Source: an uncultured Oscillospiraceae bacterium
GTDB lineage: Bacteria; Bacillota; Clostridia; Oscillospirales; Oscillospiraceae
Length of the DNA stretch: 61,303 nucleotides
Direction of reading: 5' to 3'
Assembly: GCA_944387205.1 (NCBI GenBank)
Contig: CALXDZ010000013.1
Span: forward strand, 1-61,303
Every line of letters begins with the position of its first letter. Positions within the stretch are counted from its first letter, which is position 1. The translations under genes were made by a program, and so were the position numbers. Under the pieces are notes generated by a model. That model saw nothing but the letters and a program-made list of their open reading frames with translations. It made no database searches and was not told where the DNA came from. Shown here in pieces: positions 33,069-41,309 of the stretch.

Positions 33069-34265
33069 TTATTTTTCCAGCAAAGAATAACCCTTAACAC
33101 ACATAGCTTCCTTGATCTGCTCCACATGCTCCTGGTTGCGGGTCTCCAGCACCATGGTCACCAGGCAGGCACCCACATCGGAGTCCTTGGCCTCGCGCTC
33201 ATGGTTGACGCTGAGGATGTTGGCGCCGCACTCGGACACCACCTGCAGCACCTGGATCAGGTTGCCGGGCTTGTCAGCCACCTTGGTGGTGATCTCAGCG
33301 ATCCGGCCGGACTTGGTCAGGCCCTTGGTGATGATGCGGGACAGAGTGGTCACGTCCACGTTGCCGCCGGAGACCACACACACAGTCTTCTTCTCGGAGG
33401 TATCCACCTTGCCGAATATGCAGGCGGCCACAGTGGTGGCGCCGGCGCCTTCGGCCACGGTCTTCTGGCCCTCCATCAGAGCCAGGATGGCAGCGGCGAT
33501 CTCGTCCTCGGTAACGGTGACGATCTCGTCCACATACTTCTGGCACATGTCGAAGGTCATGTCGCCGGGGGTCAGGACGTGAATGCCGTCGGCCAGAGTG
33601 TCGCCGTCGGGAACGGTGACGATCTTGCCGGACTTGCAGGACTCATACATGGAGGGAACAGTGGCAGCCTGGACGCCGATGACCTTGCAGGAGGGCTTCA
33701 GGCTCTTGATAGCCAGAGCGATGCCGCTGATCAGGCCGCCGCCGCCGATGGGGCAGACCACCTGCTCCACCTCGGGCAGCTGCTCGAGGATCTCCAGGCC
33801 GATGGTGCCCTGGCCGGCCATGACGTAAGGATCGTTGAAGGGGTGAGCAAAGGTGTAGCCGTGCTCCTTGGACAGGCGGGCAGCTTCCCGGGCAGCGTCA
33901 TCATACACGCCGGGGACCAGGACCACTTCCGCGCCGTAGTTCTTGGTGGCTTCCACCTTGCTGATGGGGGCACCAGCGGGCATGCAGATGATGGACTTGA
34001 TGCCCAGCTTGGTGGCGGACAGAGCAATGCCCTGTGCGTGGTTGCCGGCGGAGCAGGCAATGACGCCGCGGTCAGCCTCTTCCTTGGTCAGGGAGCGGAT
34101 CTTGTTGTAAGCACCGCGGATCTTGAACGCGCCGGTCAGCTGCAGGTTCTCTGCCTTGATGTAGAGATTCTTGCCGATCTTGGGAGCGGAATCCAGAGGA
34201 GTTCTTCTTGCGATCCCTTCCAGGGCCTTCTGTGCGTCTTGGATCATTTCCAGTGTCAGATTCAT
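33069..34265 (-). CDS. ilvA: Threonine ammonia-lyase with C-terminal ACT domain
   Basis: The protein has 398 residues; GAAGGAG lies 7 nt before the ATG at 34265. The PLP lysine is in TGAFKIRGAYNKI and the phosphate loop is CSAGNHAQGIA. SGGNVD, near residue 310, closes the PLP site. Residues of about 325-398 form a single ACT domain (VADKPGNLIQVLQVV). It deaminates threonine to 2-oxobutyrate and serine to pyruvate. Co-transcription with ridA and porCDAB indicates a catabolic role rather than isoleucine synthesis, so tdcB-like function is likely despite the ilvA name. Confidence 0.93.
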   Translation of the reverse strand: MNLTLEMIQDAQKALEGIARRTPLDSAPKIGKNLYIKAENLQLTGAFKIRGAYNKIRSLTKEEADRGVIACSAGNHAQGIALSATKLGIKSIICMPAGAPISKVEATKNYGAEVVLVPGVYDDAAREAARLSKEHGYTFAHPFNDPYVMAGQGTIGLEILEQLPEVEQVVCPIGGGGLISGIALAIKSLKPSCKVIGVQAATVPSMYESCKSGKIVTVPDGDTLADGIHVLTPGDMTFDMCQKYVDEIVTVTEDEIAAAILALMEGQKTVAEGAGATTVAACIFGKVDTSEKKTVCVVSGGNVDVTTLSRIITKGLTKSGRIAEITTKVADKPGNLIQVLQVVSECGANILSVNHEREAKDSDVGACLVTMVLETRNQEHVEQIKEAMCVKGYSLLEK

Positions 34266-34350
34266 GATGATTTTCTCCTTCTCTTTTAATTTGCAGGAAC
34301 CGGGTATGTCAAGGGCATCGCCCTTAGGGCCTTGTTCAGCTTTCAAGAAA

Positions 34351-34379
34351 ATCATATTCCAAAAACGCAGCAAAAACAA
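34351..34379 (-). promoter_or_regulatory. Probable promoter of the ilvA-por operon
   Basis: On the minus strand TTGTTT (34374-34379), 17 nt and TATGAT (34351-34356), about 85 nt before ilvA. The -35 is weak, so an activator may be needed. Confidence 0.5.
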
Positions 34380-34685
34380 TGCACATTCTCTCCAAATGTA
34401 CCTACCTGAAATACTAAAATATGACGAAGTGTCTTTTATAGAAGAACATTTCTACATATAATGGAAACACGTGTCGAAAACACTTGCGTTTTTTGTGCAC
34501 TTTTTCACCTGGATTACCCCGGAAGATTCCGGCTCAAACACTTATTCCAGTCTTTTTTCACGCCCCTTTCTCTTTCAGTTGTCCTCCAGTGACGGAGAAA
34601 TCATATCCCATGTGTACAGCTGCGGTTTTGGAGCCGGCAGAAGCCGGTCCAGGCACCGCATCTGACAGTCTGGCAAGTGGGGCTT
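34380..34685. other. AT-rich regulatory region between activase and ilvA
   Basis: No supported gene. On the minus strand it holds several short dyads upstream of the ilvA promoter: ACATT-N7-AATGT, TAGAA-N6-TTCTA and the perfect palindrome ACACGTGT (34467-34474). These are candidate regulator sites. A GC hairpin (GGAGCCGGC/GCCGGTCC) sits close to the activase stop but has no T tract. Confidence 0.4.
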
Positions 34686-35426
34686 TCAGCGGTAGGACAC
34701 CACGTGAATGCCGTATTCAGCAGCCCGGGCCTTCCAGGCGTCCAGCTGCTCCTGGGTGGGGGTGCCGAAGCCCTCGTCGGGCAGGTCCATCCCCAGCTCC
34801 TTATATTTATTCTCACCGTAGCGGTGATAGGGCAGGAACTCCAAAGAGGCGGTGGGGGCATTGTCCCGCAGGAAGGCAAAGGCGCCGTCCATGGCCGCGT
34901 CGTCGCAGTTGACGCCCAGAATGGAGGGGATGCGCACCACAAAGGGCACCCCCAGCTGGGACGTACGGCGGATGTTCTCCAGGATCACCGCGTTGTCCAC
35001 GCCGGTGAACTTCCGATGCTGCTCCGGGTCGATGTGCTTGAGATCCATAAAGATCAGATCCATCTTCCGCAGCACCGGCTCCAATTTTTCAAAGTTAAAC
35101 TGGCCGCAGGTCTCGATGGCCAGGGAGAACCCCTCGTCGTAAAGGGCATCCACCATCTCCCGGAGGAACTCCGGCTGGGCCGTGGCCTCGCCGCCGGAGA
35201 AGGTGACTCCGCCGCCGGAGTTGCGGTAGAAGATGGCCTGACGGCGGAGCTCCTTGAGAATATCCTCCGTCTCCATCCAGTGGACCATGGAGTTGTCCAT
35301 AGTCTGGCCCTCCGGATTGGAGCACCAGGCGCACCGCAGGGGGCACCCTGCCATGAATACGATGGTGCGGATCCCTTCTCCGTCGTTGACGGAGAAGTTT
35401 TGCAGTTGCATGATATAGCCGCCCAT
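34686..35426 (-). CDS. Glycyl radical enzyme activating protein (PflA-type radical SAM)
   Basis: The protein has 246 residues; AAGGAAGG lies 6 nt before the ATG. GCPLRCAWCSNPE contains the CxxxCxxC [4Fe-4S]/SAM motif at about residues 28-35, followed by GGGVTFSGGEATAQ. There is no ferredoxin-like insert with extra Cys after the motif, so it is the short PflA-size form. Activases of most non-PFL glycyl radical enzymes carry that insert. It should abstract a hydrogen from the Gly of the enzyme encoded upstream. A long hairpin separates the two genes. Confidence 0.92.
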   Translation of the reverse strand: MGGYIMQLQNFSVNDGEGIRTIVFMAGCPLRCAWCSNPEGQTMDNSMVHWMETEDILKELRRQAIFYRNSGGGVTFSGGEATAQPEFLREMVDALYDEGFSLAIETCGQFNFEKLEPVLRKMDLIFMDLKHIDPEQHRKFTGVDNAVILENIRRTSQLGVPFVVRIPSILGVNCDDAAMDGAFAFLRDNAPTASLEFLPYHRYGENKYKELGMDLPDEGFGTPTQEQLDAWKARAAEYGIHVVSYR

Positions 35427-35476
35427 AATCGGCCTTCCTTTCGTTTATCCTATTTGGTCAGTAGGAAATGCGGAGG

Positions 35477-35517
35477 CGGGTGCGGGGCGGGACAATGGCG
35501 GTCCCGCCCCGCACCCG
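35477..35517. other. 17-bp perfect hairpin between the GRE and activase genes
   Basis: The arms CGGGTGCGGGGCGGGAC and its complement flank a 7-nt loop. On the minus strand no T tract follows, so it is not a standard terminator. It could block 3' exonucleases and keep the enzyme mRNA more abundant than that of the activase. Confidence 0.7.
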
Positions 35518-35569
35518 TTTATGGCCTTACAAGCCTTGGACTTTCAAACCTCAAACGCTGGGGTGCAGA

Positions 35570-37945
35570 TTAAAACTCGCTGTGCTCCGTGCGGGCAATA
35601 ATGGCATCCTGCATGGACTTGGACAGGTTGACAAACTGGGTGGAGTAGCCTGCCACACGGACCAGCAGATCCTTATAGTTCTCAGGATGGGCCTGAGCGT
35701 CACGCAGCACCTTGGAGGAGATGCAGTTGAACTGGACATGGAAGGCGCCCAGAGAGAACAGGGTCTGGATCATGGCGCCCAGGTTGGCCTGGCCGCGCTT
35801 GGTGGCCACCAGGTCGTGATTCAGGCGCAGGTTCAGCAGCGTACCGCCGGAGTGGATCTCCTGGTTGACCTTGGCGGTGGAGCGCATGGCAGCCAGGGGG
35901 GTGGACTTGTCGGTACCCACGTAGGGGCTCACGCCCTCGCTGGAAGGCTCGCCGTTCTTGCGGCCGCAGGGAGTAGCGCCCAGCACACGGCCCATGGGGA
36001 TGTAGTTGGAGATGCCCATGAAAGCGGTGGTGAAGGGATTGCCGAACACGTCCTTATACTGGTGGACCTCGTGATAGTAGTGGTTGGCCACTTCATTGGC
36101 GATGCTGTCCACATAGTCGTCGTCGTTGCCGTACTTGGGGCACTCCTGGGCCTTGGCGCGCAGGTCCTCATAGCCCTCCCAGTTGGCCTGGAGCGCCTTG
36201 GCCAGGGTCTCCATATCGCAGACCTTGTCCTCGAACACCAGCTTGCGCACGGCGGCCAGGGAGTTGGCCACCACGGCCAGGCCGATACCGGTGATGACGG
36301 GGCCCACGTTGTACTTGGCGCCGCCCTGGCTCAGGTCCTTACCGGTGGCCATGCAGTTTTCGTTGCAGGAGGACAGGAAGGGACGGGGCACCATCTCCTG
36401 GTGCAGGCGCTGAGCGGTCAGCAGGGAGATGACCGCGTGGCGGCACAGGTTGTCGAACTGCTTGTAGAAGGCCTCCTTGACCTCCTCATAGGAGGTGAAG
36501 TCCTTGGCGGGCTTCTCGTCCAGGCCCATCATCTCGCCGGTCATCAGGGAGTGGCCCTGGTTCAGGGCATACTCCAGAGCGGAGCCGAAGTTCAGGTTGG
36601 CAGCGGAGGTCCACTCACCGGTCTTGCGGAAGTGGGGCACCACGCAGCCGCAGTTGTTCCAGTCACGGGCATCCTCAGGCTCATAGCCCAGGTTCAGCAG
36701 CATCTGATAGCCCACGGAATCGGAGTGGATGGCGGGGAAGCCGGTGCCCTTGGACACCAGGTGGGTCACAGCGTCCAGGAACTCCTTGGGGCAGTCGGCC
36801 TGGACACGAACGGACAGGCCGGGCTGATGGCTCTTGACCTCCTCGGTGGCCTTCAGGGCCATGTAGGTGATGGGGTTGGTACCGTCGGTGCCGTCCCGCT
36901 TCTTGCCGCCCACGGTCAGGTTCTGGAACTGGTTGTAGCCGGCGAAGTAGTCGGCGGTGTTGGAGGAGATGGTCCAGACCCACTCGGAGTACTTCAGCCA
37001 CAGAGCCTCGATGAGCTCCTGAGCAAAGTCCTCGGTGATGGCGCCCTTCTGCAGGTCGGCCTCATAGTAGGGATCCATGTACTGGTCGAACCGGCCGGGG
37101 TTCAGAGCCAGGGGGTTTTCGGACAAAATGCCGCCCAGCTGGACGAACCAGACGAACTGGATGGCCTCATAGAAGCTCTTGGGGGGATTCTCAGGCACGG
37201 CGCGGCAGTTGCGGGCGATGGCCCGGAGCTCCTCGGCGCGCTTGGGATCCTTCTCCTCGCCAGCCATGCGCTCGGCCTCGTCGGCATAGCGGTTGGCCAG
37301 GCGGATGATGCCCTTGGAGGTCCAGATGGTGGACTCGTAGAAGTCCTTCTTCTCCTCGTCGCCGGCACAGGACAGATCCAGCTGAGCAATGTGCTCCTCA
37401 GCCTCCCGGATCAGGCCGCCGAAGCCCTTCTTGAAGAGCACGTCCTGATAGTCCGGGGTGATCTCGCCCACAGCCTGACGCCACTTGGAGTCGGAGTCGA
37501 TGACGCCGGTGTCCACGCCGATCTTCTTGGTGTCCTCGGGCAGGCGGGCCAGGAAGGCCTCCTCCAGGGACTTGCCCTTCCAATAGGGGAACACCTTCTC
37601 GCGCATGAACTTGCGCTGCTCATCGGTCATCTCATAGGGGTCCTGGGGACGGCTGGAGAAGGTATCCATCTCCTTGTCCACCCACAGCCAGGAGAATTCC
37701 GGCGTCAGGATGCCGCACTTGCGGTGCTCGCCGATGGCGCCCACCACCAGCTCGCCTTCAAAGATGTGGACGTCCATCTGGTCGCAGCAGTCGTAGAAGG
37801 CCCGGGCCCGGCGGATGCACACCGGCAGCCCCTCCGTCTTCTTGTGGGACTCGGTCCACAGCCAGGCCCGCTCACAGGAAAGGGCCGGCTTTGCATTCAC
37901 ATAGTTCTGTCTGATCTTTTCGATACGCTCGGTCACCATGTTCAT
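35570..37945 (-). CDS. Glycyl radical enzyme of unknown specificity
   Basis: The protein has 791 residues. The C-terminal glycyl radical loop is VRVAGYSTQF, with Gly766. The body resembles the dehydratase/decarboxylase branch (ALNPGRFDQYMDPYYE, QNLTVGG, GGAKYNVGP) rather than pyruvate formate-lyase. The thiyl Cys should be Cys434 in WNNCGCVVPH. The residue two positions later is Val436, where glycerol, choline, hydroxyproline and arylacetate enzymes have a catalytic Glu; there is an extra Cys432 and no CC pair as in PFL. The reaction is therefore not predictable. Neighbours are its activase downstream, and an M20 hydrolase upstream separated by a hairpin. Confidence 0.9.
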   Translation of the reverse strand: MNMVTERIEKIRQNYVNAKPALSCERAWLWTESHKKTEGLPVCIRRARAFYDCCDQMDVHIFEGELVVGAIGEHRKCGILTPEFSWLWVDKEMDTFSSRPQDPYEMTDEQRKFMREKVFPYWKGKSLEEAFLARLPEDTKKIGVDTGVIDSDSKWRQAVGEITPDYQDVLFKKGFGGLIREAEEHIAQLDLSCAGDEEKKDFYESTIWTSKGIIRLANRYADEAERMAGEEKDPKRAEELRAIARNCRAVPENPPKSFYEAIQFVWFVQLGGILSENPLALNPGRFDQYMDPYYEADLQKGAITEDFAQELIEALWLKYSEWVWTISSNTADYFAGYNQFQNLTVGGKKRDGTDGTNPITYMALKATEEVKSHQPGLSVRVQADCPKEFLDAVTHLVSKGTGFPAIHSDSVGYQMLLNLGYEPEDARDWNNCGCVVPHFRKTGEWTSAANLNFGSALEYALNQGHSLMTGEMMGLDEKPAKDFTSYEEVKEAFYKQFDNLCRHAVISLLTAQRLHQEMVPRPFLSSCNENCMATGKDLSQGGAKYNVGPVITGIGLAVVANSLAAVRKLVFEDKVCDMETLAKALQANWEGYEDLRAKAQECPKYGNDDDYVDSIANEVANHYYHEVHQYKDVFGNPFTTAFMGISNYIPMGRVLGATPCGRKNGEPSSEGVSPYVGTDKSTPLAAMRSTAKVNQEIHSGGTLLNLRLNHDLVATKRGQANLGAMIQTLFSLGAFHVQFNCISSKVLRDAQAHPENYKDLLVRVAGYSTQFVNLSKSMQDAIIARTEHSEF

Positions 37946-38007
37946 ACACCCCTTATTCTCATTACGGATTTTTCTTTGTCCGTGCGTTATCTTGAATCTT
38001 TAACCTA

Positions 38008-38036
38008 ACCATAGCACATTGGCCCCGGTCTGTCAA
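38008..38036 (-). promoter_or_regulatory. Promoter of the glycyl radical enzyme gene
   Basis: On the minus strand TTGACA (38031-38036), 17 nt and TATGGT (38008-38013) with an upstream TGC that makes an extended -10. The leader is about 60 nt. Confidence 0.7.
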
Positions 38037-38184
38037 CACACAGAAAAGAATTGGACAAATCTTTTTTATTTTTGGTGTTTTGCCCTATTTCCCCGCTTCA
38101 TTTCCGTCAAAAGAGCATATAATCTCCTCTTCCGCTTCTGTTTTGTCCGAAATGCAAGGTCAAAATCGGGCGTTTTGTTGGTCA

Positions 38185-38218
38185 AAGGGCATCCCCGGCG
38201 TGCGCCGGGGATGCCCTT
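38185..38218 (-). terminator. Strong hairpin after the M20 amidohydrolase gene
   Basis: A perfect 15-bp stem (AAGGGCATCCCCGGC and complement) with a 4-nt loop lies 17 nt after the stop. Only a short T run follows, so termination may be partial. Confidence 0.7.
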
Positions 38219-38235
38219 GAAGCAGTTGGGATTCT

Positions 38236-39435
38236 TTATTTGAGGTAGTTGACCGCGGTCTGGACATGGAACGCGGTGCCGTGCCACAGAATGTCCTCGT
38301 CCACCTGGAAGGTGGGGCTGTGGACAGAGTAGTGGGTAGCGGGATCGTCGTTGGAGATGTTCAGGAAGGCCAGGACGCCGGGGACCATATCCATGAAGTA
38401 GGCAAAGTCCTCATTGCCCATGGAGGTCTGCACGTTCTGCTCCACGAACTCGTCGCCCAGGACCTCGCGGACAGCGCCCACGGCCAGGTCGACCATCTCG
38501 GGGTTGTTCATGACGGGAGGCAGACCATCCACCCAGTCCACACGGCCTTCGCAGCGCATGGCGGCGCAGATGCCCTCCACGACCTCGGTGATGCGCTTGA
38601 CATAGAAGGCGCGGGTCTTGGGATCGGTGGTGCGGATGGTGCCCTGCATGTAGGCCTGGTCGGGGATGATGTTCCAGGCGGAGCCGGAGTGGACCTGGCA
38701 GATGGACAGGACGCGGGGCTCATCGCCGGGGATCTCACGGCTGGTGATGTTCTGCAGAGCGGAGATCACCTGAGCGGCGCAGGTGATGGGGTCATGGCCC
38801 AGAGCGGGCTGGGAGCCGTGGCTGCCCTCGCCCTTGATGTAGATGTCGAACTTGTCGCCGGAGGCCATCATGCAGCCGTTCTTGATGATGAGGGCGCCGG
38901 ACTTATACTGGGGCTGGGGCCAAACGTGCATGGCAGCGCAGGCGGTGACCTTGGGGTTCTCCATGAAACCGCCCTCGATGAGCATCTTGGCGCCGGTGAT
39001 GCACTCCTCGCCGGACTGGAAGAACAGCTTCACGGAACCGTTGAGCTGATCCTTGATCTGGGACAGGACCTTGGCGGCACCCAGCAGCATAGCGCAGTGG
39101 TTGTCGTGGCCGCAGGCGTGCATCTGGCCCTCATGCTGGGACTTGTAGGGCACGTCCAGCTTCTCCAGCACAGGCAGAGCGTCCACGTCGGCACGCAGAG
39201 CGATCACCTTATCGGTGTTCTTGCCCTCGATGAAGGCCACCACGCCGGTATCCTGCACGCCGTCATGGACCACGGTGTTCTTCTGATAGGGAACGCCCAT
39301 CTTGTCCAGCTCGGCGCAGATGAAAGCCTGGGTCTGGGGATTGTTGATGCCCAGCTCGGGGATCTGATGGAGCTTACGGCGCATCTCGATGACATAGTCC
39401 TTTACTCCCATGCACTGTTCACGAATCGTTGCCAT
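38236..39435 (-). CDS. M20-family amidohydrolase (N-acyl-amino-acid / hippurate hydrolase type)
   Basis: The protein has 399 residues; AGAGGG lies about 7 nt before the ATG. Metal site residues are in MHACGHDNHCAMLLG, QSGEECITGAKMLIEGG and MHVWPQP, and the C-terminal SMGNEDFAYF and YSVHSPTFQVDE are typical. It lacks a signal peptide. The family releases free amino acids from N-acyl derivatives or peptides such as hippurate. It could feed the downstream amino-acid fermentation genes. It has its own promoter and a long structured leader. Confidence 0.9.
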   Translation of the reverse strand: MATIREQCMGVKDYVIEMRRKLHQIPELGINNPQTQAFICAELDKMGVPYQKNTVVHDGVQDTGVVAFIEGKNTDKVIALRADVDALPVLEKLDVPYKSQHEGQMHACGHDNHCAMLLGAAKVLSQIKDQLNGSVKLFFQSGEECITGAKMLIEGGFMENPKVTACAAMHVWPQPQYKSGALIIKNGCMMASGDKFDIYIKGEGSHGSQPALGHDPITCAAQVISALQNITSREIPGDEPRVLSICQVHSGSAWNIIPDQAYMQGTIRTTDPKTRAFYVKRITEVVEGICAAMRCEGRVDWVDGLPPVMNNPEMVDLAVGAVREVLGDEFVEQNVQTSMGNEDFAYFMDMVPGVLAFLNISNDDPATHYSVHSPTFQVDEDILWHGTAFHVQTAVNYLK

Positions 39436-39612
39436 TGCAATACCCTCTTTCTAAAAATTTGCAGTTAAAACGGCCGCTGCCGCCCCGCTGATCGGGAGCG
39501 GTCCGAACGGTAACTGCGCCAGCGGGAATGACGAGGGAACCCACATCTGACGCGGCGGCGGCACCGGTGCCTCCTCCGGGCTGCCAGCCTTATTCGTACG
39601 TTATAACGGCTC
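39436..39612 (-). other. GC-rich structured leader of the M20 amidohydrolase gene
   Basis: About 175 nt of predicted leader RNA, far more GC-rich than the flanking sequence, with nested dyads such as GGCACCGGTGCC and GGCTGGCAGCC. No known riboswitch core or T-box sequence was recognised. It may be an undescribed regulatory RNA. Confidence 0.4.
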
Positions 39613-39619
39613 TACTCCC

Positions 39620-39647
39620 ACTATATCCCTTTTCACAAATTTGTCAA
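39620..39647 (-). promoter_or_regulatory. Promoter of the M20 amidohydrolase gene
   Basis: On the minus strand TTGACA (39642-39647), 16 nt and TATAGT (39620-39625). Confidence 0.7.
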
Positions 39648-39810
39648 TTCCTTTTTTCCCCTCCCAAATATTTTTAGAACACTACACAAAATCAGCGCCT
39701 TTTCTTGGGTATTTTGAGCAGGAAAACTCCCTCGGGAACAGCATGTAAAATCTCGTGCGATAAAGTAGAACACATTGGTCGCCTATTTTGGTCAAAAAGG
39801 GAAAAGATGG

Positions 39811-39839
39811 TTGTCAAGGCCCGCTTCTCGTGCTACAAT
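39811..39839 (+). promoter_or_regulatory. Promoter of the XRE-cupin regulator
   Basis: TTGTCA (39811-39816), 17 nt and TACAAT (39834-39839), divergent from the hydrolase promoter. The predicted start near 39846 argues against the ATG at 39857. Confidence 0.65.
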
Positions 39840-39919
39840 GACAATAGAATTTAGGCATGGAATGTGGCATATATTGCCTATCAACGTCGAACCAGCGACA
39901 GGAAGGCTTGGGAACTATC

Positions 39920-40525
39920 GTGAACTCCTATGATCTTATGCCGGATATGAATTCGGTCATCGCGGACAATCTGAAAAATCTGCGTCGTGATATGCACCTG
40001 AGCCTCAGCGAGGCGGCGGAGCGCACCGGCGTGAGCAAGAGCATGCTGGGTCAGATCGAGCGGGGCGAGTCCAGCCCCACCATCTCCACCCTGTGGAAGA
40101 TCGCCACCGGCCTCCAGGTCTCCTTCACCTCCTTGATGGAGCGCTCGGAGCAGGGCACCCAGATCCTCAGTGAGGCGGACATGAAGCCGGTCAGCAGCGA
40201 CCACGGCCACTTCCGCCTCTACCCCATCGTGCCCGCCCACCGGGACCGGACCTTTGAGGTCATCGACCTGGAGCTGGACCCCGGCGCCGTGTCTGACTCC
40301 CGGCCCCATGCCGACGGCACCGAGGAGTTCGTTCTGGTGTACCAGGGCGAGCTGGAGGTGCGCCTGGGCGAAAAGGGCGAGGCCTGCTTCACCGTGCCCC
40401 AGGGCTCCGTCATCTCCTACCGGGCCGACTGCCGCCACACCTACCGCAACGTCTCCAAGGGCATCACCCGGGCGGCCATGATCATCAACTATGTGACCCA
40501 TATGCCCCGGCAGGACACCCTGTAA
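39920..40525 (+). CDS. XRE-family regulator with cupin domain
   Basis: The protein has about 201 residues from GTG at 39920; ATG at 39857 leaves almost no leader, so the start is uncertain. Residues of about 15-70 are a helix-turn-helix (LSLSEAAERTGVSKSMLGQIERGESSPTIS divided over two helices). The C-terminal part is a cupin barrel with PHADGTEEFVLVYQGELEV and YRADCRHTYRN, which may bind a small effector. Such XRE-cupin proteins often control amino-acid or polyamine catabolism. It is divergent from the fermentation block, so it is the likely regulator of that block. Confidence 0.85.
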   Translation: MNSYDLMPDMNSVIADNLKNLRRDMHLSLSEAAERTGVSKSMLGQIERGESSPTISTLWKIATGLQVSFTSLMERSEQGTQILSEADMKPVSSDHGHFRLYPIVPAHRDRTFEVIDLELDPGAVSDSRPHADGTEEFVLVYQGELEVRLGEKGEACFTVPQGSVISYRADCRHTYRNVSKGITRAAMIINYVTHMPRQDTL

Positions 40526-40543
40526 CCTTCGTTCAATAAAACG

Positions 40544-40582
40544 CACCCCCGATCCACCGCTGGTGGATCGGGGGTGTTTTTT
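40544..40582 (+). terminator. Terminator of the XRE-cupin gene
   Basis: A 15-bp stem (CACCCCCGATCCACC and complement) with a 3-nt loop, followed by six T residues. Confidence 0.93.
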
Positions 40583-40627
40583 CCCCGGTCAGAGGTCCTC
40601 TCCCCTGCTCCGGTATCACTTGCAGAA

Positions 40628-41293
40628 TCAATCGTCCGCCATCTTGGCCGCCACATCGGCCAGGAACTGGTCCCAGGCCTCGGGATTCTCCACATAGTAC
40701 AGCGGGCAGAGCTTGCCCGAGACGTCATAGTGTCGGATCACGTCGGCGGCGGGATCCAGACGGAAGGTCTCACACAGCCAGGCCGTCAGCTCCACCACCC
40801 GGTCATAGGTCACCGGGGCGAACTGCCCCGTCTCGTCGGGATGACAGACCTCAATGGCCACTGTATCGTCGTTGCGTGAGTTGGAGGCGTAGGCGATCTC
40901 CGTCAGGGGAATGCACTGGACCACCTCCCCTTCCAGGCCCACGATGAAGTGGGCGCTGGCATAGACCCCCTCCTCCCCGGAGGACAACGACTCAAAGTAG
41001 TTGCGGTTGGCCTGAGCAGTGGTATCGGGATTGCCCACATAGTGGATCACCACGCCGTTGATCTCCTCCAGGGGCTCCCCCGGCCGGGACCAGGGGTTGA
41101 CGGTCAGATAGTCCTTTTCCACATAGCCCGGAGTCTCCACGCCCTCCGCCGGCAGCCCGCTGCCCCGCAGCAAAAACACCACCGCCGCCGTCACCACCAG
41201 CACCGCTGCCAGTACCAGCGCCAGACCCCGCCCTCCCCCCTGCCGTCTCCGGCGAGAGCGGCGGGAGCGGTGGGCCGGGCGGCGCTGCGTCAT
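40628..41293 (-). CDS. Membrane-anchored N-acetylmuramoyl-L-alanine amidase (amidase_2)
   Basis: The protein has 221 residues from ATG at 41293; a TTG at 41308 is possible, and neither has a clear ribosome site. A very basic N-terminus (RRSRRRR) precedes one membrane helix (GLALVLAAVLVVTAAVVFLL), then an amidase_2 domain. VVIHYVGNP, IRHYDVSG and the KLCP Cys provide the His/His/Cys zinc ligands of the T7-lysozyme fold. It cleaves peptidoglycan stem peptides outside the membrane. It starts 17 nt after the ABC permease gene and may be read together with it. Confidence 0.85.
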   Translation of the reverse strand: MTQRRPAHRSRRSRRRRQGGGRGLALVLAAVLVVTAAVVFLLRGSGLPAEGVETPGYVEKDYLTVNPWSRPGEPLEEINGVVIHYVGNPDTTAQANRNYFESLSSGEEGVYASAHFIVGLEGEVVQCIPLTEIAYASNSRNDDTVAIEVCHPDETGQFAPVTYDRVVELTAWLCETFRLDPAADVIRHYDVSGKLCPLYYVENPEAWDQFLADVAAKMADD

Positions 41294-41309
41294 CTGGGTT
41301 TCGGTCAAC

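Noticed and set aside
35468..38008. An 846-codon plus-strand frame opposite the glycyl radical enzyme
   Set aside because: An antisense shadow; the minus-strand protein has intact catalytic motifs.
38019..38243. Short plus-strand frame of 74 codons
   Set aside because: It lies over the glycyl radical enzyme promoter and a hairpin, without a ribosome site.
11260..39560. Similarity between part of the thiW leader (near 11270) and the M20 leader (near 39495), both with GGAGCGGTC
   Set aside because: The shared stretch is about 12 bases and has no consistent flanks, so chance in GC-rich DNA is sufficient.
39436..39612. T-box or cobalamin riboswitch before the M20 gene
   Set aside because: Neither the T-box antiterminator consensus nor the cobalamin core is present.
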